Source: Nitratireductor arenosus (GTDB taxonomy: Bacteria; Pseudomonadota; Alphaproteobacteria; Rhizobiales; Rhizobiaceae). From it: a DNA stretch of 64,000 bases. The DNA lies in assembly GCF_009742725.1 (NCBI RefSeq), contig NZ_WPHG01000004.1, forward strand, positions 310,001 to 374,000, written 5' to 3'. Under the pieces are notes generated by a model. That model saw only the letters and a program-made list of their open reading frames with translations. It searched no databases and was not told the origin of the DNA. The translations under genes were made by a program, and so were the position numbers. Below are positions 24,109 to 32,602 of this stretch, piece after piece (the stretch's first letter is position 1; every line of letters begins with the position of its first letter).

Positions 24109-25320
24109 CTATTCGACCTGGCCGACTTCCTTGAAGACCGCGCCTTCCACGACCGTCTTCACGATCACGCCCGGCACGTCGCCATTGTCGTCGAACTCAT
24201 GGCTGCCGGAGGCGCCCTCGTAGTTGATGTCGGCGCCCTCGGCGAGCAGCTTCTTGGCTTTTTCCCACTCACCCGGCAGGATCACCTCGCCCGGAGCGCT
24301 GGCGACGTCGCGCAGCGCCTGGCTCAGCCCCTCGCGGCCGCCATTGCCGTTCTTCTCGATGGCAAGTGCGATCAGGAACGCGGCGTCGTAACCTTGCGGC
24401 ACGAAGGTGCCTGTGGGGGGCACGCCGGCGTCCTCGGCGAGTGTGTTGAAAATGGCCGTGCCGTCGGTCTGGCTGCTGCCGGGGCGGGTGGCGATCATGC
24501 CCTGCAGCGGAGCCTCGCCGACGGCGGGAACGAGCGTGGCGCTGATCATGCCGTCGCCGCCGGCGAACTTGGAAAAGTCGCCGCCTTCGATCGCCTGGCG
24601 GATGATCGTCTGGCCGGAACCGTCGGCATAGGCCAGCACGACCAGCATACCGGCGCCGGAGCCGGCGAGCTGGCCGATCTCGGCGCGGTAGTCCGCCTTG
24701 CCGTCCTCATGGGCCACATTGGCCGCAACCGAACCGCCCTGCTCGGCGAACGCGGCCGCCAGCGCATCGGCGAAGCCCTTGCCGTAATCGTTGTTGACAT
24801 AGGTGATCGCGATGTTGTCGGCGCCGTCGGCGCGCAACGTCTTGGCGAGCATCTGGCCCTGATAGGCGTCTGACGGCGCGGTGCGGAAGACGAGGTCGTT
24901 GTCGTCCAGGGTGGTCAGCGCCGGCGAGGTGGCGGCCGGCGAGATCAGAAGCACGCCGCCAGGTATCGCGGCGGTGTTGGCGGCCGCGATGGTCGCGCCC
25001 GAGCAGAGCGGACCGACGAGCGCGGTCACATTCTCAGAATTGACCATGCGGTCGGCGGCGCCGGAGGCGGCCGTCGTGTCGGCGCAGGTCGAGTCGCCCT
25101 GCACGAGGTTGAGCTTGCCGTCGAGTATGCCGCCCTGGGCATTGACCTGGTCGACGGCGAGCTTGACGCCGTTGAAGATCGGCGGCGTCAGGCTTTCGAT
25201 CGGCCCGGTAAAGCCGCCGAGAAAGCCGATCTTGACGTCCTCGGCGCTGGCGGGCGCGGCCATCGCCAGCGCCAGGCCGGCGACAGACGCAGCCATGACA
25301 TTACGGAATGCGGATCTCAT
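24109..25320 (-). CDS. Branched-chain amino acid-type ABC substrate-binding protein (orphan)
   Basis: The 403-aa periplasmic type I binding protein of the LivJ/UrtA class has a signal peptide (MRSAFRNVMAASVAGLALAMAAPASAE) and the ligand-domain opening VKIGFLGGFTGPIESLTPPIFNGVKLAVDQVN. The start at 25320 is chosen for the signal peptide and GGGAG upstream. No permease or ATPase genes adjoin it, so it must work with a transporter encoded elsewhere. Ligand unknown; it could be an amino acid, urea or an aromatic acid. Confidence 0.88.
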   Translation of the reverse strand: MRSAFRNVMAASVAGLALAMAAPASAEDVKIGFLGGFTGPIESLTPPIFNGVKLAVDQVNAQGGILDGKLNLVQGDSTCADTTAASGAADRMVNSENVTALVGPLCSGATIAAANTAAIPGGVLLISPAATSPALTTLDDNDLVFRTAPSDAYQGQMLAKTLRADGADNIAITYVNNDYGKGFADALAAAFAEQGGSVAANVAHEDGKADYRAEIGQLAGSGAGMLVVLAYADGSGQTIIRQAIEGGDFSKFAGGDGMISATLVPAVGEAPLQGMIATRPGSSQTDGTAIFNTLAEDAGVPPTGTFVPQGYDAAFLIALAIEKNGNGGREGLSQALRDVASAPGEVILPGEWEKAKKLLAEGADINYEGASGSHEFDDNGDVPGVIVKTVVEGAVFKEVGQVE

Positions 25321-25505
25321 GAAAAATCTCCCTGTTTGTCCGTCTCTTGGCGTCCGCTTGGCGGACCAGACGCTCCGCGCGTCGGACATGCACGGTAGCC
25401 GTGCGCCGATATTGGAATTGCATTAGCACTTTGTAAAGCCGGGCTCGACCGTTGGACGACACGAATCCGAACGCAGCGGCGCTTGGCGATACCATCGATC
25501 TAGCT

Positions 25506-25548
25506 GTAATAACATTACGTCTCGTCTTGACGAATGTAATAACATCAC
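25506..25548 (+). promoter_or_regulatory. Tandem Zur-like boxes upstream of aztC
   Basis: GTAATAACATTAC (25506-25518) and GTAATAACATCAC (25536-25548) are 30 bp apart and resemble alphaproteobacterial Zur sites. They lie 70-110 bp before a zinc-binding protein gene and near nothing else zinc-related, so zinc-dependent repression of that gene is the natural reading. Confidence 0.72.
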
Positions 25549-25616
25549 GTACCCCTCACGGCGATCGGCGCCGGTCCTGGCGACGAAGAAAAATTTGTTT
25601 CGCGAAGGAGTAAACG

Positions 25617-26603
25617 ATGCGCCCCTTGACCCAGGCCGCCCTTGCCGGACTTGCTTTTGCCGTTCTCGCGCCGACCGCGCAGGCCGGCGCCGAACCGCTC
25701 GAGGTGGTCGCGAGCTTTTCGATCATCGGCGATTTCGCCGGCGCAGTCGGCGGCGATCGCATCCGCCTGACCACATTGGTCGGCCCGAATGGCGACGCTC
25801 ATGTCTATGAGCCGCGCCCGGCCGATGCCGCGGCGACGGCCAGGGCGCGCGTCGTGCTGGTCAACGGCCTGCGTTTCGAGGGGTTTCTCGACCGACTGAT
25901 CGAGGCCAGCGGCACCACCGCCACCGTGGTCGAGGTGTCGAAGGGAGCGCATATCCTGCCCGCGAACGGCAAGGCAGACGATCATCACGCGGATGAGGAC
26001 AAGGCCGAGGAGCACCATCATGACGGGTCCGGTGATGATGACGGCCACGCTCACGCCGGACACGATCACGGCGCCTACGACCCACACGCCTGGCAGTCCG
26101 TCGACAATGCCGAGCGCTATATCAGAAACATCGCCGAGGCGTTCTGCCTGACCGACCGCGACGGCTGCGCGGCCTATCAGGAAAACGCCGCCGCCTACAT
26201 CGAGCAACTCGAGGAGCTCGACGCCGAGATCAAGAGCGCGATCGCCGGGCTTGCCAAGGACAGGCGCACCATCATCACCTCGCATGACGCGTTCGGTTAT
26301 TTCGAGCACGAATACGGCCTGCACTTCCTGGCGCCGAAAGGCCTGTCGACGGAAGCCGATGCGTCGGCCGCCGATATCGCCGCGCTGATCCGGCAGGTGC
26401 GTGAGGAACGCGCGGCTGCGATTTTTGTCGAAAACATCACCAATCCGCGACTGGTCGAGCAGATCTCGGCCGAAACCGGGCTGAAGCCGGGCGGCGCGCT
26501 CTATTCGGACGCGCTGTCGGACCAGGATGGCCCGGCCGCGACCTATCTCGACATGATGCGTCACAACCTGACCACCATCACCAGCGCCATCGCCGGCAGC
26601 TAA
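25617..26603 (+). CDS. aztC: Zinc ABC transporter periplasmic binding protein (AztC/ZnuA type)
   Basis: The 328-aa cluster A-I metal-binding protein has a signal peptide to about residue 25. Predicted zinc ligands are His62 (DAHVYEP), His157 (DPHAW), a His in ITSHDAFGYF, and an Asp in LYSDALSD. A His/Asp-rich flexible loop at about 122-151 is typical of zinc-specific members and helps capture Zn from a chaperone. The gene is followed by a terminator and aztD. Partner permease and ATPase genes (aztA, aztB) are not adjacent. AztC is preferred over ZnuA because of the AztD neighbour. Confidence 0.88.
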   Translation: MRPLTQAALAGLAFAVLAPTAQAGAEPLEVVASFSIIGDFAGAVGGDRIRLTTLVGPNGDAHVYEPRPADAAATARARVVLVNGLRFEGFLDRLIEASGTTATVVEVSKGAHILPANGKADDHHADEDKAEEHHHDGSGDDDGHAHAGHDHGAYDPHAWQSVDNAERYIRNIAEAFCLTDRDGCAAYQENAAAYIEQLEELDAEIKSAIAGLAKDRRTIITSHDAFGYFEHEYGLHFLAPKGLSTEADASAADIAALIRQVREERAAAIFVENITNPRLVEQISAETGLKPGGALYSDALSDQDGPAATYLDMMRHNLTTITSAIAGS

Positions 26604-26617
26604 CGCGCCCTCCTGAC

Positions 26618-26648
26618 GTGAAAAGCCGGTTTGCGCCGGCTTTTTCAC
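26618..26648 (+). terminator. Intrinsic terminator after aztC
   Basis: GTGAAAAGCCGG, a TTTGCG loop and CCGGCTTTTTCAC form a long stem with a run of T in the right arm. It separates aztC from aztD, so aztD needs its own promoter. Confidence 0.8.
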
Positions 26649-26662
26649 GCGGTTTATTCGTA

Positions 26663-26674
26663 ATGTTATAACAT
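26663..26674 (+). promoter_or_regulatory. Zur-like box upstream of aztD
   Basis: ATGTTATAACAT is a perfect 12-bp palindrome matching the core of Zur sites. It ends 16 bp before the aztD start codon and follows the aztC terminator directly. Confidence 0.75.
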
Positions 26675-26690
26675 ATAAGACTGCTCCGAC

Positions 26691-27893
26691 ATGACTGTCC
26701 GTTTCCACCGTCCCATGATCCTGGCATGCGCCATCGCCTTGTCGGGCTACCCGGCCTGCGCCGAACAGATCGAAGCCTGGCGGGTTTTCGTCGCCGACCA
26801 TTCCGAGCCGGTCGTGCGCGCATTCGACCTGCGCGAAGGTAAGGAAGTCGACCGGTTCGCGCTCGCCGGCGCGGCGCGGCTCCATCGTTCGCAAAGCGGG
26901 CGCGTAGTCTATGCCGTGCAGCGCGATGCCAACCGTGTCCAGATGATCGGCACCGGCATTGCGCTCGGCGACCATGGCGATCACGGCGACATCACGATCG
27001 AAGCGCCGGCGCTGCTCGATGCCATCCTCGCCGGGCGAAAGCCGGTACATCTGGTCGAGCGCGACGGCACGGTCGCCGCGTTTTTCGACGACGAAGGCAT
27101 TGCCCGGCTGGTGTCCGAACATGCCGCGCTCGAGGGAACCGAAGAACCGCGCGACATCGCCAGCAGCGCGCCACATCACGGCGTGGCGATCCCTTTCGGC
27201 GTCCATCTGCTTGTGACGCGCCCCCACCCGAGCGACCCTGGCGCCCTACCCGTCGGCCTCGACCTTTTCGGTCCGGACGGCGCACCGACCGGCGATCACG
27301 CACCGTGTCCCGACCTGCATGGCGAGGCGCAATCCGGCAACCTCGTCGCCGTCGCCTGCGCCACCGGGCTGCTGGTCGTCGCTCCGGGCCCGGAGCGGCC
27401 GGATATCCGCCACCTGCCCTATGCGACCGGGCTGCCTGAGGGCAAGACGACCAAACTGGTCGGCGGCAAGGGGTTGCGCTATTTCCTCGGCAATTTTGCC
27501 GCCCGCACCCTGGTGCTGATCGACCCGACCCAGGCGGAGGAAAGTTTTCGCCCGGTCGAACTTCCGACCCGCGTCGTCGACTTTGCCACCCATCCCGCAA
27601 AACCGCGTTTTGCGCTCGCCTTCACCGAGGACGGTTACCTGCACCGGATCGACGTCATTGCCGGCCAGATCGACCGGTCGGTGCGGCTCACCGCGCCTTA
27701 CAGCATGGACGGGCACTGGAGCGACCCGCGACCGCGCATCGCCGTGGCGGGCCCGCTCATCGTGGTCAGCGATCCTCTGGCCGGCCACCTGCACGTCGTC
27801 GACACAGAAACGTTCGAGCCGACAGGTGCGATCGCGGTGGAGGGCGAGCCGTTTTCGCTCGTCGCCGTCGGCGGCGCCGGTGAAACGCACTGA
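26691..27893 (+). CDS. aztD: Periplasmic zinc metallochaperone AztD
   Basis: The 400-aa exported protein has a signal sequence ([18 protein letters not shown]) and a beta-propeller-like run of repeats. The acidic/His motif GDHGDHGD (93-100) near the N-terminus matches the AztD zinc-binding element, and a further His pair lies in [12 protein letters not shown]. AztD hands Zn to AztC in the periplasm. The start at 26691 lies just after a Zur box. The COG0523 GTPase remnant begins 2 nt after its stop, so these were one zinc-starvation operon. Confidence 0.85.
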   Translation: MTVRFHRPMILACAIALSGYPACAEQIEAWRVFVADHSEPVVRAFDLREGKEVDRFALAGAARLHRSQSGRVVYAVQRDANRVQMIGTGIALGDHGDHGDITIEAPALLDAILAGRKPVHLVERDGTVAAFFDDEGIARLVSEHAALEGTEEPRDIASSAPHHGVAIPFGVHLLVTRPHPSDPGALPVGLDLFGPDGAPTGDHAPCPDLHGEAQSGNLVAVACATGLLVVAPGPERPDIRHLPYATGLPEGKTTKLVGGKGLRYFLGNFAARTLVLIDPTQAEESFRPVELPTRVVDFATHPAKPRFALAFTEDGYLHRIDVIAGQIDRSVRLTAPYSMDGHWSDPRPRIAVAGPLIVVSDPLAGHLHVVDTETFEPTGAIAVEGEPFSLVAVGGAGETH

Positions 27894-27895
27894 GG

Positions 27896-28413
27896 ATGCG
27901 CGACATGCCAAGCGTAAATCCGAAACGGCGCCTGCCGACCACCGTGCTGTCGGGCTTTCTGGGAGCCGGAAAGACGACACTGCTCAACCATGTGCTCTAC
28001 AATCGCGAGGGGCGCCGGGTTACTGTCATCGTCAACGATATGAGCGAGATCAATATCGACGCGGCCCTTTTGCGCGACGGCGGCGCCAACCTGTCGCGCA
28101 CCCAGGAACAGCTCGTCGAAATGACCAATGGCTGCATCTGCTGCACCCTGCGCGACGACCTGCTGGATGCGGTCGCTGGTGGGCGCCCGTACCACGGCAA
28201 AACTGGCCCGACGATACCGGATGGCGGGTCGCCATGGCGCCTTATCTCGATTCCGTCTGGGGCGACCGGCGCCAGGAAATGGTTTTCATCGGCTGCGACC
28301 CGATAGACCAAACCCGGCTGAGTGCCGAACTCGATTCCTGTCTTGTCGAGGCGCCGGATTTTGCGCCGCAACGATGGAGATCGATGCCCGGCCCGTTTCC
28401 GTCATGGTCGTGA
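27896..28413 (+). pseudogene. COG0523 (CobW/ZigA-type) GTPase, broken by internal deletion and frameshift
   Basis: The first 90 or so codons are intact, with P-loop [16 protein letters not shown] and the metal motif CICC ([12 protein letters not shown]). Sequence then jumps near 28170-28182 into a different frame that encodes a C-terminal COG0523 tail, [12 protein letters not shown] through [15 protein letters not shown], running to a stop at 28413. About 200 internal residues, including the later GTPase motifs, are missing. The intact family is a zinc chaperone induced on zinc starvation, and this copy should be non-functional. Confidence 0.88.
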
Positions 28414-28434
28414 CCACGAACCGGCGCGTCCGCA

Positions 28435-28908
28435 TCAAAGCGCCACGGCGGTTTCCTGCTTGATGTCCTTCAGCACCAGATTGGTGCGCACATTGGCGAT
28501 GCCCGGCAGACGAAACAGAAACCCTTCCAGAAAGGCGTTGTAGGCGGCAAGATCGTCGCATACGACACGCATATGGTAATCTGCCTCGCCGGTGGTGGCG
28601 AAACAGTCGAGCACTTCCGGGCGCTGAGACACCTCGGCGATGAACGTGTCGACATGGCCTTGATCGTGCCGGGTCAGCGAGACGTTGACGATGGCATGGA
28701 AGGCAATGCCGGCGCGCGCGGCGTCGACCAGCGCGACATAGCGGCGGATGATGCCGGCCTCCTCCAGCGCCCGCACCCGGCGCCAGCATGCCGAGGCCGA
28801 CAGGCCGGCCTTCTCCGCCAGCTCCTGGTTGGAGACACGGCCATTGTGCTGCAAAAGCCGCAAAAGCCGGCGGTCCTGATCTTCAAGCTTGATCGCATCC
28901 TGGCTCAT
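28435..28908 (-). CDS. Lrp/AsnC-family transcriptional regulator
   Basis: A 157-aa Lrp-type protein with an N-terminal HTH (RVSNQELAEKAGLSASACWRRVRAL, residues about 24-48) and a C-terminal RAM effector domain with GEADYHMRVVCDDLAAYNAF. The start at MSQDAIKLED (28908) fits family alignment. It is divergent from the indolepyruvate oxidoreductase gene, 134 bp apart, and probably controls that gene in response to an amino acid. Confidence 0.9.
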   Translation of the reverse strand: MSQDAIKLEDQDRRLLRLLQHNGRVSNQELAEKAGLSASACWRRVRALEEAGIIRRYVALVDAARAGIAFHAIVNVSLTRHDQGHVDTFIAEVSQRPEVLDCFATTGEADYHMRVVCDDLAAYNAFLEGFLFRLPGIANVRTNLVLKDIKQETAVAL

Positions 28909-29042
28909 TATCGCAAGGCCCTTCCGATATTTTCGCCTCTTCCGGTCAGAGCTTTCATTATTGACAGCAGATAGCGGCAATCTGAACAAAAATTCCAGCA
29001 CAAATCGGTTACACTTCCCATTCCATTTTGAGGGAGGAACCC

Positions 29043-32000
29043 GTGACCGCGCACGATCCAGTCCGCGCCTATCATCGCTACCGGCTTGAAGATCGCTATG
29101 CGGCGACCTCCGGCCGCGTCTTCATGACCGGCACACAGGCGCTGGTGCGCGTGCTCGTCGACCAGGCGCGGCGCGACCGGCAGGCGGGTCTCGACACGGC
29201 CGGTTTCGTGTCAGGCTATCGCGGCTCGCCGCTCGGCGGCGTCGATCTGGAACTGTGGCGTGCCAAGGCGCTGATTGCCGAAAACCGCATCGAGTTCCTG
29301 CCCGCCGTCAACGAGGATCTGGCCGCGACTGCCGTGCTCGGCGCCCAGCAGGTCGAAACCAATCCCGACCGCGAGGTCCAGGGCGTGTTTTCGATGTGGT
29401 ACGGCAAGGGACCGGGCGTCGACCGCGCCGGCGACGCGCTCAAGCACGGCAACGCCTATGGCTCCTCGCCGCATGGCGGGGTACTGGTGGTGGCCGGCGA
29501 CGATCATGGCTGCGTCTCATCCTCGATGCCGCACCAGTCCGACGTCGCGTTCATGGCCTGGTTCATGCCGATGCTGAACCCGGCCAATGTCTCCGAATAT
29601 CTGGCGTTCGGCGAATATGGCTACGCGCTGTCGCGCTTTTCGGGTATGTGGGTCGGCTTCAAGGCGGTGTCGGAGACGGTCGAATCGGCCGCCTCGGTGG
29701 AGATCGGACCCGACCGGATTTTTGCCGCGCCGGACTTCGTCCCACCGCCCGGCGGTCTGCACTATCGCTGGCCCGACCTGCCCGGCCCGCAGATCGAGGA
29801 GCGCATGGAGGCGAAGAAGCATGCCGTTTTCGCCTTCGCCGAGGCCAATCCGATCGACCGGCACATCTACGACATCAAAAACGCCCGTTTCGGCATCGTC
29901 ACCACCGGCAAGGGCCACGGCGACCTGATGGAGGCACTGCGCCTGCTCGGGATCGGCGAGGCCGAGTGCCGCGAACTCGGCATCGACATCTACAAGGTCG
30001 GCATGGTGTGGCCGCTGGCGCGCCGCGACGCGCTCGACTTCGTGCGCGGCAAGGACGAAGTGCTGGTGGTGGAGGAAAAGCGCGGCATCATCGAGAGCCA
30101 GTTCAAGGAGTATTTTTACGACTGGCCCGGCCACAAGCCGCGGGTGATGGTCGGCAAGCGCGACGAACGGGGCGAACGGCTGGTGCCGTGGACGGGCGAA
30201 TTATCGCCGCGCGAGCTCGTGCCGATCGTCGCCGGCCGGCTCGACGGGCTGTTTGCCGGGCGCGGTTTCGCCGAACGGGCCGCCAGAATCGTGTGCGAGG
30301 AACCGATTGCGATTGCCGTCGACGGGGCCGCGCGCACGCCTTATTTCTGCTCCGGCTGCCCGCACAACACTTCGACCAAGGTGCCGGAGGGCTCCAAGGC
30401 TTTGGCCGGCATTGGCTGCCATTTCATGGCAAGCTGGATGGACCGCGAAACCACCTCGTTGATCCAGATGGGCGGCGAAGGCGTCAACTGGGCCGCCTCG
30501 TCCCGCTTCACCGGCAAGGGCCATGTCTTCCAGAATCTCGGCGAAGGCACCTGGTACCATTCCGGCTCCATGGCGATCCGCCAGGCCGTCGCCGCCGGCG
30601 CCAACATCACTTACAAAATCCTCTACAACGACGCAGTCGCCATGACCGGCGGCCAGCCGGTGGACGGGCCGGTCAGCGTGCAGGCGATCGCCCACCAGGT
30701 ACGCGCGGAAGGCGTGACGCGCATCGCGCTCGTCTCCGACCAGCCGGAAAAGTTTCGCACCGGCGACTTTCCCGCCGGCACCAGCATCCACCATCGGCGC
30801 GAGCTGGACGCGCTGCAGCGCGAGCTGCGCGAGATCGAAGGCGTGACAGTGCTGATTTACGAGCAGACCTGCGCCACCGAGAAGCGCCGGCGGCGCAAGC
30901 GCGGCACAGTGGAGGACCCGAAGAAATTCGCCGTCATCAACGAGCTGGTGTGCGAGGGCTGCGGTGACTGTTCGGTGGAATCGAACTGCCTGTCGGTCGA
31001 ACCGGTCGAGACCGAATTCGGCCCCAAGCGGCGGATCAACCAGTCCTCCTGCAACAAGGATTTTTCCTGCGTCAACGGATTCTGCCCGAGTTTCGTGACG
31101 GTCGAGGGCGCGACCCGGCGCAAAAAGACCGGGCTGGAGGTCGATCTGTCGGTGCTCGCGGCCACCCTGCCCGAGCCGGAGCTGCCGGCATTCGACCAGC
31201 CCTACGATCTGCTGATCACCGGCGTCGGCGGCACCGGCGTCATCACGGTCGGCCAACTCGTCACCATGGCCGCGCATCTGGAGGCGCGCGGCGCCTCCGT
31301 GCTCGACTTCACCGGCTTCGCGCAAAAATTCGGACCGGTGCTGTCTTATGTCCGGATCGCGGCCGCACCGGAGATGCTGCACCAAGTGCGTATCGACCAG
31401 GGCGCCGCCGACGCGCTGATCGGCTGTGACATCGTCGTGTCGTCCTCGCCCAAGGCGTCGGCCGCCTACCGGCCGGGCATGAAGGCGGCGGTCAATCTCG
31501 CCGAAATGCCGACCGGCGACATCGTACGCCGGCGCGACGCCAGCCTCAGGGTCGACGAGCGGCTGGCAGCGATCGCGGCCGTCACCGGCGCCGACAACAT
31601 CGCCGCGCTCGACGCCAACCGGGCGGCGGAAAAACTGTTCGGCGATTCAGTGTTTGCCAACGTGATGATGCTCGGCTTCGCCTGGCAGGCCGGGCTGGTG
31701 CCGGTGTCGCTGGAGGCGCTGCGCCAGGCGATCGTACTCAACGGTGTCGCCGTTGAGCAAAACCACCGCGCCCTGCTGCTCGGCCGCATCGCTCACGCCG
31801 ACCCCGAACGCCTCGCCGCGCTGATTACGCCACGACCGGCGGCACCGGAAACGCTCGACGCGCTGATAACGCGGCGCGAGGCTTTTTTGACCGACTATCA
31901 GGACGAGGTCTACGCGACCCGCTATCGCATGATTGTCGACAAAGTGCGTGCCTCCGAAGCCGTGCACGGCTCCGAAAGGCTGACGGAGGCGGTCGCCCGC

Positions 32001-32468
32001 GCGCTGTTCAAGCTGATGGCCTACAAGGACGAATACGAGGTGGCGCGGCTGCACATCGAGACCGGTTTCGCGGAGCGATTGAAAGGCGAGTTCGACGGCG
32101 ATTTTCGTATCGTCCACCACCTCGCGCCGCCCTTCCTGCCCGGCGGCAAGGATGCGCGCGGCCGCCCGCTGAAACGCGCCTTTGGACCCTGGATTCGCCT
32201 GCCGTTCAAACTGCTGTCGCGTATGAAGAGCCTGCGCGGCACCGCGATCGACCCCTTCGGCCACACAGCCGAGCGGCGCATGGAGCGCGCGCTGATTAGC
32301 TGGTACGAACACAAGATCGACCGTGCGCTTGCCGAACTCGCGCCCGACACGCTCGGCCGGCTTGGCGACGCCTTGGCGCTGCCGATGCAGATCCGCGGCT
32401 ACGGCCCGGTCAAGGAGGAGGCGGCGGCGAAGGTCAAGGCGGAGATGGAGACGATGCTGGCCGGATAG
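29043..32468 (+). CDS. Fused indolepyruvate ferredoxin oxidoreductase
   Basis: The 1141-aa single-chain enzyme oxidatively decarboxylates aryl or branched 2-oxo acids to acyl-CoA, reducing ferredoxin. Domains in order are an N-terminal pyrimidine-binding region, a TPP-binding region with the Cys pair CSGCPHNTS near residue 435, an Fe-S segment starting CEGCGDCS near residue 637 with later Cys in SSCNKDFSCVNGFCPS, and a KOR-gamma domain beginning LLITGVGGTGVITVGQL near 722. GTG at 29043 is chosen because GAGGGAGG precedes it. The alpha/gamma-fused aerobic form is typical of Proteobacteria. The divergent Lrp gene suggests a role in aromatic or branched amino acid breakdown. Confidence 0.92.
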   Translation: MTAHDPVRAYHRYRLEDRYAATSGRVFMTGTQALVRVLVDQARRDRQAGLDTAGFVSGYRGSPLGGVDLELWRAKALIAENRIEFLPAVNEDLAATAVLGAQQVETNPDREVQGVFSMWYGKGPGVDRAGDALKHGNAYGSSPHGGVLVVAGDDHGCVSSSMPHQSDVAFMAWFMPMLNPANVSEYLAFGEYGYALSRFSGMWVGFKAVSETVESAASVEIGPDRIFAAPDFVPPPGGLHYRWPDLPGPQIEERMEAKKHAVFAFAEANPIDRHIYDIKNARFGIVTTGKGHGDLMEALRLLGIGEAECRELGIDIYKVGMVWPLARRDALDFVRGKDEVLVVEEKRGIIESQFKEYFYDWPGHKPRVMVGKRDERGERLVPWTGELSPRELVPIVAGRLDGLFAGRGFAERAARIVCEEPIAIAVDGAARTPYFCSGCPHNTSTKVPEGSKALAGIGCHFMASWMDRETTSLIQMGGEGVNWAASSRFTGKGHVFQNLGEGTWYHSGSMAIRQAVAAGANITYKILYNDAVAMTGGQPVDGPVSVQAIAHQVRAEGVTRIALVSDQPEKFRTGDFPAGTSIHHRRELDALQRELREIEGVTVLIYEQTCATEKRRRRKRGTVEDPKKFAVINELVCEGCGDCSVESNCLSVEPVETEFGPKRRINQSSCNKDFSCVNGFCPSFVTVEGATRRKKTGLEVDLSVLAATLPEPELPAFDQPYDLLITGVGGTGVITVGQLVTMAAHLEARGASVLDFTGFAQKFGPVLSYVRIAAAPEMLHQVRIDQGAADALIGCDIVVSSSPKASAAYRPGMKAAVNLAEMPTGDIVRRRDASLRVDERLAAIAAVTGADNIAALDANRAAEKLFGDSVFANVMMLGFAWQAGLVPVSLEALRQAIVLNGVAVEQNHRALLLGRIAHADPERLAALITPRPAAPETLDALITRREAFLTDYQDEVYATRYRMIVDKVRASEAVHGSERLTEAVARALFKLMAYKDEYEVARLHIETGFAERLKGEFDGDFRIVHHLAPPFLPGGKDARGRPLKRAFGPWIRLPFKLLSRMKSLRGTAIDPFGHTAERRMERALISWYEHKIDRALAELAPDTLGRLGDALALPMQIRGYGPVKEEAAAKVKAEMETMLAG

Positions 32469-32602
32469 GCCAAACCGCCTGCAACCGTGCGCTCCGGCCG
32501 AAGGCCGCACGACGCGCGGAAGGATCGTTGCCTCCCGCGCGCCGCCCCCTGCGCCGACGTCCCGGCGCCGCCCCGTTCAAACCCTGCCGGCCTCGCCCGC
32601 CT

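Noticed and set aside
27896-28306. Reading the 136-codon frame as a short intact GTPase
   Set aside because: The residues after about codon 93 match nothing, whereas another frame from 28180 encodes a COG0523 C-terminus, so it is a deletion-frameshift pseudogene.
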